Shown here piece after piece: positions 7,201 to 10,287 of a DNA stretch of 10,287 nt. Under the pieces are notes generated by a model. That model made no database searches. It was given only the letters and a program-made list of their open reading frames with translations, and was not told the origin of the DNA. Numbering within the stretch: the stretch's first letter is position 1; each line of letters opens with the position of its first letter. Source of the DNA: an uncultured bacterium (lineage in GTDB: Bacteria; Verrucomicrobiota; Kiritimatiellia; CAIKKV01). A program made the translations under genes and the position numbers. The DNA is taken from NCBI GenBank assembly GCA_903828035.1, contig CAIKKV010000719.1:1-10287 (forward strand). Reading direction: 5' to 3'.

Positions 7201-9130
7201 TCTCTCCGCTATAGGTGTTCGCGGCCAGCAGCACCAACCGGGAGGTGGCGCTGGATTGAACCACACGGGTCACGCCGGGACCGATAACCGTGCTGATCAG
7301 CGTATTGCCGGTGCCGGTGCCGGAGTTGACAACCTGGCCGGCGTTGGAGATGGCCCGGGTGCCTCCCGAAAGCGTGACCCCATCGGGGATCGAACTGTTG
7401 TTTTTCAAAATCAGGTTGCCCGCGCCATTCACCCCGAACGACACGATCAACGGAGCCGAACCACTCATGTTGTTGTTGGCCAGGGTCGTGCCGCCGCCGT
7501 TCACCGTCAACACCGTGGTGTCAACCGTCAGCACCGAGCCGGTGCCGGCTTGAGTGATCGCCGTCACATTGGACCCTACGCCTCCGCTGATCGTCACCGC
7601 GCCCGTGCCCAACCCGGAGTTGGTGATCGATCCCGCGTTGTTGACCGCGCCGCCCGAAAGCACGATATAGCCCGCGCCGGAGCTGGCCAGCGTCAGGCTG
7701 CCGGTCCCCGCGATGCCGCCGGTCAAGGTCAGGCGCGCGAAGGGCGCGGAGAGCGTCAGGTCGTGGGAGTTAAGCGTCACGAGGCCGCTTAACGTGCTGG
7801 CAACAGTCGACAAGAGGGTCGCGAGTCCGGTGTTGTTCGAGGCAACCGCTACCGGGTTCGTAAAGACAACTGACGCGCCCAACACCACCGTCGCATGATT
7901 CGTTCCGGTGGTGTCACCCAGGGTGACGACGCTGGTGCTCGCGCCGAAGGCGTTGGCGACCCCCGAGCCTTTGAGTGTTCCCGATTTGACGAACACCCCG
8001 CCGGTGAACGTGTTCGCGCCGCTCAGGGTCATCTGGGACGTCGGGCTGTTCTGGACAATACGGGTCACGTTGGTCCCGATGGCCGAGCTGAGGATGGCCT
8101 CACCCCCCGACCCGACGTTGCTGATGGTTCCCGTGTGATTGACCGCCAGGGTTGAAAGCGTGACGTCGCCGCCTACCAGGATGGCGTTCAATATGAGGTT
8201 GCCCGTGCCCGTGACGCCGCCTTTCAACGTCGTCGAGGAGAGCGAGGCCGTCACCTTCAAGTCGTGGTTGTTCAACGTCACCGCACCGGTGAAACTGCTC
8301 GACGCCGTATTGGTAATCGAGGCCGTCCCGCTGTTCCCGCCGGCCACCACGATCGGCTGGGCAAAGGTCCCCGCAAATCCGCCGTTCAAGTTCGCACCCT
8401 GGCTGCCTGCGCCATCGCCGATGGTGATGACATTGGCGCTCGCTCCAAACCCGTTCGCAACCGTTGCGCTCGCCGTGCCGGACTTGACGACCAGCCCGTT
8501 GGTGAAGGTGTTCGCGCCGCCCAGCGTCAGGAGCGATGACGTGCTGTTCTGCACCACCCGCACGGACCCGAGCCCGTTTCCGATGATGCCGCTAATCAGG
8601 ACGCCGCCGGTCCCGGCGCCGATGTTGGAAATCGTCCGGGCGCTGGTCACCACGCTCGTAATCGTTCCGGACAGGGTCAATTGCTTGAGCGCCGTGGCAT
8701 TGGCGATATCCAGGGAGTCGGCGAGCGCCATGGGCGAGCTGATGGTGTCGGTTTTGTTGCTCGTCCCGCTTTGGTAGATTTGCGCGTTGGCGCCGCTGTT
8801 GTTGAACGTCAGCCGCAACCCGCTGCCCGCCGCAATCGTGAAGCCGCCCACGCCCCCGTAGGCGCCCAGATTGAGGGTTCCCAGCGTCCGCGCGGTCGTG
8901 TCGATGGTCACCGTGCGACTCGCCGTGATGGTGTTAGTAAACGTTCCCGTGGCGCCGGGCCCATCGGCGATCGATCCGCCCGACCAGTTGCCGACCGTGC
9001 TCCAGTTGCCGTTGGCCGTATTCAGCGTCCAAACTCCATTGGTGGCGGCGGCCCAGGCCTGGCCTGTGGCGAAAAAGGTCAAGACAAGCATCGCCAGCAA
9101 ATACACGCATCTGCCATTCTTCATGCCCAT
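4292..9130 (-). CDS. Giant secreted protein with autotransporter-associated beta-strand (PATR) repeats and duplicated Gly-rich modules
   Basis: A 1612-aa protein. The start chosen is ATG at 9130-9128, because GGGAGGG (9135-9141) sits 4 nt upstream; ATG at 9124 is also possible, and the open frame extends to a TTG at 9175 without a good ribosome site. The signal peptide runs to about residue 27 (LAMLVLTFFATGQAWA), so the product is exported. The N-terminal half starts with a GNWSTVGNWS cap (about 40-50), then has four related beta-repeat units from residue 169, three with a PATR core such as LSGANTFTGG, and ends with the SPGVDGAPGGTLTMGNLTW and DYDRILVT motifs typical of the end of autotransporter-type passenger repeats. 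A second cap (GNWSTATNWS, about 883-892) opens the other half, which holds two copies of a roughly 200-residue Gly-rich module (979-1175 and 1303-1514), each with GGGGRIAVLL. The C-terminal 85 residues are beta-rich and end in GGQILWKPVSGSLIIIR. No outer-membrane beta-barrel and no PEP-CTERM anchor is visible. Probably a long beta-solenoid surface or matrix protein. It is the first gene of the operon; its exact role is unknown. Confidence 0.85.
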   Translation of the reverse strand: MGMKNGRCVYLLAMLVLTFFATGQAWAAATNGVWTLNTANGNWSTVGNWSGGSIADGPGATGTFTNTITASRTVTIDTTARTLGTLNLGAYGGVGGFTIAAGSGLRLTFNNSGANAQIYQSGTSNKTDTISSPMALADSLDIANATALKQLTLSGTITSVVTSARTISNIGAGTGGVLISGIIGNGLGSVRVVQNSTSSLLTLGGANTFTNGLVVKSGTASATVANGFGASANVITIGDGAGSQGANLNGGFAGTFAQPIVVAGGNSGTASITNTASSSFTGAVTLNNHDLKVTASLSSTTLKGGVTGTGNLILNAILVGGDVTLSTLAVNHTGTISNVGSGGEAILSSAIGTNVTRIVQNSPTSQMTLSGANTFTGGVFVKSGTLKGSGVANAFGASTSVVTLGDTTGTNHATVVLGASVVFTNPVAVASNNTGLATLLSTVASTLSGLVTLNSHDLTLSAPFARLTLTGGIAGTGSLTLASSGAGYIVLSGGAVNNAGSITNSGLGTGAVTISGGVGSNVTAITQAGTGSVLTVDTTVLTVNGGGTTLANNNMSGSAPLIVSFGVNGAGNLILKNNSSIPDGVTLSGGTRAISNAGQVVNSGTGTGNTLISTVIGPGVTRVVQSSATSRLVLLAANTYSGETAVDSGTLQASNSTGSATGTGTVNVNNGGILRNDGIISGAVNVNANATYLNNVMNVGAVNVYSGGTFQNNGTNTAGASVRGTLAGTGVISGDATNFAGGVLSPGVDGAPGGTLTMGNLTWNGGGAYKCEVASIANNDAGAGADYDRILVTNALTSVPGGEKLIIRMDSLGQTLPFQANRNYSLKVLTYGTAVNLDMADVTLDTSAFLAGGTWSVTNINKSIYVICLGATSPNKNYWIGTGNWSTATNWSLGHAPLTGEDVEFDFRDQASCTANVVSVNLGSLLLESGYTGTITCLTKYPGQGAFTNVSITGDCSIYGGVLTHLTNSGGMVESDRLSLSVGGNLTVGPAGAINVDQKGFDLAKGPSTGGNGSTNSGASHGGLGAMGSAQIAVTPTCGLMEYPTNLGSGATGRGGGAILLNVTGTATVNGVLSARGYGALYAGSAGGSILVQSASMEGTGVVDAAGGTGGTINSGGGGGGRIAVLLTNSATVGNVSLRAYGGGGGYYMAGAGTVYLQTAGQSSGTGTLIVDNGNLTGFNPVGACTLVNNFNLNQLAGVIIRNRGILGINTNTTIDFGVARIQGSGASVVTNWRTALAAPAGAAIALRGTNLVTFPTPFVISNYSLCLDVPVSVAGNWVVASNGSLSHSGNYNPIPGSEDYRLVLDLAGNLTVEAGGAIEANMKGYFSAKGPASPAVSSGQSIQGAGHGGRGGQGALVRMPSNSYGSVRSPRTLGSGGSTYTVSSALRPGGGSIELVVRGTTTVYGAISVQTSLPTESRCAGAAAGSVYLKTRYLQGSGSIDAQGDPSGADNSSPGGGGRIAVLLTASESFGDVTFSAAGCPPLTVNWASGAGTLYRERASEAGRGTLLIDNANRPLILTNSATQLPVPSYAAAGELTPVTLVVSNRANVELTGNLTMRNLFIYPNSILYLKGYTLTLNSAYHDDWGNASLVVYEGGQILWKPVSGSLIIIR
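4589..5224 (-). repeat. Gly-rich module, copy 2, inside the 1612-aa protein
   Basis: This encodes residues about 1303-1514. Order of motifs: DLAGNLTVEAGGAIEANMKG, SAKGP, GAGHGGRGGQGA, LGSGG, GGGSIELVV, an AAAGSVYLKTRYLQGSGSID strand-turn block, GGGGRIAVLL, ASGAGTLY and GTLLIDNAN. The same motifs occur in the same order in the copy at 5606-6196. The copies are diverged at residue level, so this is an old internal duplication. Confidence 0.75.
5606..6196 (-). repeat. Gly-rich module, copy 1, inside the 1612-aa protein
   Basis: This encodes residues about 979-1175. Order of motifs: SVGGNLTVGPAGAINVDQKG, LAKGP, GASHGGLGAMGSA, LGSGATGRGGGAILLNV, AGGSILVQSASMEGTGVVDA, GGGGGGRIAVLL, AGAGTVYLQ and GTLIVDNGN. 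It pairs with copy 2 at 4589-5224; a spacer of about 127 residues lies between them. Alternating hydrophobic strands with Gly turns fit a beta-helix or solenoid. I know no functional assignment for the module. Confidence 0.75.
7100..8626 (-). repeat. Four tandem beta-strand repeat units (PATR-type) in the N-terminal half of the 1612-aa protein
   Basis: Units begin at about 8626, 8119, 7621 and 7327. Each opens with an N-x-G-x-G stretch followed by an ISGIIGNGLGSVRVVQNS-like strand pair (for example SSAIGTNVTRIVQNS and STVIGPGVTRVVQSS). Units 1 and 2 are about 169 and 166 residues and are full length: PATR core (GANTFT), KSGT, GFGAS or AFGAS, a TIGDG or TLGDT turn, then VTLNNHDL or VTLNSHDL. 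Unit 3 is only about 98 residues and lacks the PATR core. Unit 4 has the core (AANTYSGETAVDSGTLQ) and then grades into shorter repeats. The repeats are clear in protein and partly visible in DNA, for example the GTGTTCGCGCCGC tract on the + strand near 8508 and 8009. Confidence 0.8.
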
Positions 9131-9134
9131 GAAA

Positions 9135-9141
9135 CCCTCCC
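9135..9141 (-). promoter_or_regulatory. Strong ribosome binding site deciding the start of the 1612-aa protein
   Basis: On the minus strand this reads GGGAGGG, 4 nt before the ATG at 9130-9128 and 10 nt before the second ATG at 9124-9122. It rules against the longer frame from the TTG at 9175, which would put this site inside the coding region and add 15 residues before the signal peptide. Confidence 0.75.
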
Positions 9142-9347
9142 AGGCGTTCACACCGTTATGACGATATGTTTGCAAAAACCAAGGAGAACTTCAAGGTGAA
9201 AGATACGCCCCCTGATGCCCTGGCCCGTCTTTCCCGTCCGCGGATACGCCATTCTTCCCTGGCCGCTTGACTTCCCCACCCGGCCATCCCATCCCGGGGC
9301 GCGCTCCGAGTAGTCAAATTCGACTCCGGCTTTGCGGTTCCTCCCGA

Positions 9348-9376
9348 TTGGATTCATCCGCCCCAGCCCCTATAAA
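9348..9376 (+). promoter_or_regulatory. Putative sigma70-type promoter for the Cys-rich gene pair
   Basis: TTGGAT (9348-9353) and TATAAA (9371-9376) are separated by exactly 17 bp. The -10 box matches the consensus at 5 of 6 positions, the -35 at only 3 of 6. Transcription would begin near 9383, giving a leader of about 30 nt that contains the AAGGAG ribosome site. Position and spacing support it; promoter rules in this phylum are less certain. Confidence 0.5.
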
Positions 9377-9400
9377 GGATGACGTAAGCAACGCAACCCA

Positions 9401-9406
9401 AAGGAG
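9401..9406 (+). promoter_or_regulatory. Ribosome binding site of the exported Cys-rich protein gene
   Basis: AAGGAG lies 7 nt upstream of the ATG at 9414. It selects this start over the longer open frame that begins at 9267 with no ribosome site and a non-signal-like N-terminus. Confidence 0.8.
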
Positions 9407-9413
9407 CTCAACG

Positions 9414-9797
9414 ATGAAGAAACTGACGATGATCCTGTGTCTCGCCGCGTTCGTGTCCGGCACCACCTATGCGCAAACCGAGCCGGCCGCCGCCGCAGGA
9501 GGCGCCCCCGCCGTTCAAAAGGAAAGCGCCGCCGTCTATACCTGCTCCAAATGCCACATGGAAGCCCCGGTCGCCGGCAAATGCCCCATGTGCGGCGAGG
9601 AGATGCAGGCCAGGCACCTGATCAAGGCCCAGGACGGCAAGACCTACCTCTGCGAGTGCCCCGCCGACTGCACCTGCGGCGCCTTGAAGGAAGGCGACAA
9701 AACCCAGTGCTCCTGCGGCAAGCCCGCGCGGGAAGTGAAAGGGGCCGGCAAAACCGAGAAGGCGATGCCCAAAACCGAAGCGCCCAAAACCGAATAA
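9414..9797 (+). CDS. Exported small Cys-rich, probable metal-binding protein
   Basis: A 127-aa protein with a clear Sec signal peptide (MKKLTMILCLAAFVSG, probable cleavage after TTYA at residue 20), so the mature form is periplasmic or secreted. An Ala-rich linker leads to the Cys-rich core. The core has two parts: C44-x2-C47-x9-C57-x2-C60 within YTCSKC and GKCPMCGEEM, which resembles the heavy-metal-binding domain seen in metal efflux proteins (YTCPMHP...PGKCPxCGM) but with its own spacing; then C80-x-C82-x3-C86-x-C88-x10-C99-x-C101, reminiscent of metallothionein-type CxC clusters. The tail is Lys/Pro/Glu-rich (KTEKAMPKTEAPKTE). The core aligns without gaps to the protein encoded from 9958. 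Metal binding (zinc or copper type) or redox use of the thiols is inference; no enzyme motif is present. It has its own ribosome site and a plausible promoter, and is followed by the structured element at 9810-9933. Confidence 0.85.
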   Translation: MKKLTMILCLAAFVSGTTYAQTEPAAAAGGAPAVQKESAAVYTCSKCHMEAPVAGKCPMCGEEMQARHLIKAQDGKTYLCECPADCTCGALKEGDKTQCSCGKPAREVKGAGKTEKAMPKTEAPKTE

Positions 9798-9809
9798 GTA
9801 ACACGTTCT

Positions 9810-9933
9810 GCAGTCCGGGCGCTGGCACCTGCCTGATCGCCGCGACCGCGTCCGAGTCACAGGGTTCCCTCCCCCTGTTCGGAACATCGCGGATCTGGAT
9901 CCGGCAAGAAACCGCCCGGACTGCTTTTTTTTT
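9810..9933 (+). ncRNA. Large structured RNA element ending in an intrinsic-terminator-like stem and T9
   Basis: The arms GCAGTCCGGGCG (9810-9821) and CGCCCGGACTGC (9913-9924) are perfectly complementary over 12 bp and are followed directly by nine T (9925-9933), the mark of an intrinsic terminator on the + strand. The 91 nt between them fold further: CCGCGA (9840-9845) with TCGCGG (9887-9892) encloses GTTCC (9864-9868) with GGAAC (9881-9885). Alternatives compete with these: ACAGGG (9859-9864) with CCCTGT (9873-9878), and CGGAT (9890-9894) with ATCCG (9899-9903). It could be the terminator of the upstream gene, an attenuator or riboswitch controlling the downstream Cys-rich gene, or a separate small RNA. 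It matches no RNA family I recognise; I considered SRP RNA and RNase P RNA and did not find their cores. Confidence 0.6.
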
Positions 9934-9945
9934 AACCCTGACTCC

Positions 9946-9951
9946 AAGGAG
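9946..9951 (+). promoter_or_regulatory. Ribosome binding site of the second Cys-rich protein gene
   Basis: AAGGAG lies 6 nt before the ATG at 9958-9960 and 12 nt after the T9 tract of the structured element. It is the same hexamer as used by the upstream paralogue. Confidence 0.8.
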
Positions 9952-9957
9952 CCCCCC

Positions 9958-10287
9958 ATGAATACCCCCAGTGGAACGGCCCGGGAAGCCGCGCAATCCT
10001 GCTACACGTGCGACGAGTGCAACACGCTGTCCATGACGCCAGGCTCCTGCGAAAGCTGCGGCGAGGAGCGGATGGCCCGGCATCTCATGAGCGTCGAGGA
10101 CGGGATCGCCCTCGTCTGCTCCTGCGGCGAAAACTGCGCCTGCACCTCGGTCAGCGAGGACGACCCCACCCGCTGCACCTGCGGGGAGCTGGTCCTTGAA
10201 ATGGGGCTGGCCGGCAAGTTTATCTGCGACTGCGGCCCCGCCTGCCCCGCGTGCACGCCCGTGGCCGACAAACCCGGCGTCTGCGAA
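9958..10287 (+). CDS. Cytoplasmic Cys-rich, probable metal-binding paralogue (3' end beyond the window)
   Basis: The first 110 codons are visible, with no stop before the window edge. There is no signal peptide (MNTPSGTAREAAQ), so this form is probably cytoplasmic. Sixteen of 110 residues are Cys. C18-x2-C21-x9-C31-x2-C34 and C54-x-C56-x3-C60-x-C62-x10-C73-x-C75 repeat exactly the spacing of the protein encoded at 9414-9797, with shared YTC, CGEE and ARHL; I count 26 identities in 61 aligned positions without gaps. A third cluster, C90-x-C92-x3-C96-x2-C99-x9-C109, follows and resembles a diverged copy of the CxC cluster. Together these suggest a metallothionein-like or zinc-ribbon metal binder or chaperone, and a gene duplication. 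Acidic residues are more common here than in the exported paralogue, which is Lys-rich. Translation start is well supported; function is inference. Confidence 0.8.
   Translation, partial: MNTPSGTAREAAQSCYTCDECNTLSMTPGSCESCGEERMARHLMSVEDGIALVCSCGENCACTSVSEDDPTRCTCGELVLEMGLAGKFICDCGPACPACTPVADKPGVCE

Larger units (their letters stand above)
9131..9413. other. Divergent intergenic region between the glycan operon and the Cys-rich genes
   Basis: It separates the leftward operon (start 9130) from the rightward gene (start 9414) and must hold both promoters. A rightward promoter candidate is listed separately. For the leftward operon the best sigma70-like match is weak: TTGGTT (9182-9177) and CATAAC (9160-9155), 16 bp apart on the minus strand. 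I see no convincing ORF, terminator or long inverted repeat here, only a loose dyad around 9307-9330 (ccgagt...actccgg). Confidence 0.5.

Noticed and set aside
8139..8777. A 212-codon + strand frame with hydrophobic, Pro/Val-rich stretches.
   Set aside because: It is the mirror of the repeat-encoding minus strand; its own repetitiveness follows from the PATR repeats.
4292..9130. A CRISPR or DNA satellite array suggested by recurring similar tracts.
   Set aside because: The similarity follows codon-aligned protein repeats about 500 bp apart and diverged, with no short identical direct repeats and unique spacers.
9131..9175. A TTG-initiated 15-residue extension of the 1612-aa protein.
   Set aside because: It has no good ribosome site and would place the GGGAGGG site inside the coding region and the signal peptide away from the N-terminus.
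9810..9924. SRP (4.5S) RNA or RNase P RNA as the identity of the structured element (AGTCCGGGC recalls RNase P).
   Set aside because: The SRP helix-8 core is absent on both strands, and the element is far too short for RNase P RNA and lacks its other conserved parts.
9408..9959. A 183-codon minus-strand frame opposite the exported Cys-rich gene.
   Set aside because: It runs against a gene with a ribosome site, signal peptide and conserved Cys pattern shared with its neighbour, and it crosses the structured intergenic element.

Overview
The window (about 10.3 kb, GC-rich) looks like chromosomal DNA from a bacterium of the Planctomycetes-Verrucomicrobia-Lentisphaerae group, possibly a Kiritimatiellota-like lineage. 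This rests on protein content, not on a marker gene: a very large exported protein with autotransporter-associated beta-strand repeats and Gly-rich GGGGRIAVLL modules, a DUF4838 protein, and a GH42-like hydrolase. No rRNA, tRNA, CRISPR array, transposase or phage gene is visible.

Left and centre (1-9130), minus strand: a tightly packed three-gene operon read right to left. Gene order is a 1612-aa secreted repeat protein (4292-9130), a 1000-aa exported GH42-like putative glycoside hydrolase (1293-4295), and a DUF4838 putative glycan-active protein (1281 to beyond position 1). The first two genes overlap by ATGA. The last two are 11 nt apart, with a purine-rich ribosome binding site in the gap. 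All three carry export signals, so the likely theme is a surface or envelope protein made together with two polysaccharide-acting enzymes. The substrate cannot be read from the sequence.

Middle right (9131-9413): a 283-bp divergent intergenic region. It has a plausible promoter for the rightward gene and only weak promoter candidates for the leftward operon.

Right end (9414-10287), plus strand: two consecutive genes for small Cys-rich, probably metal-binding proteins. They share a gap-free 61-residue block with identical cysteine spacing (26 of 61 identical by hand count). The first has a signal peptide. The second has none, carries an extra third Cys cluster, and runs off the window. Between them (9798-9957) lies a striking element: a perfect 12-bp inverted repeat enclosing 91 nt of nested and mutually exclusive hairpins, followed directly by nine T residues. 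It reads as a large structured terminator or attenuator, or a small RNA, placed between the paralogues.

The best candidates for something undescribed are this structured RNA with the paired Cys-rich proteins, and the coupled giant-protein/GH operon.
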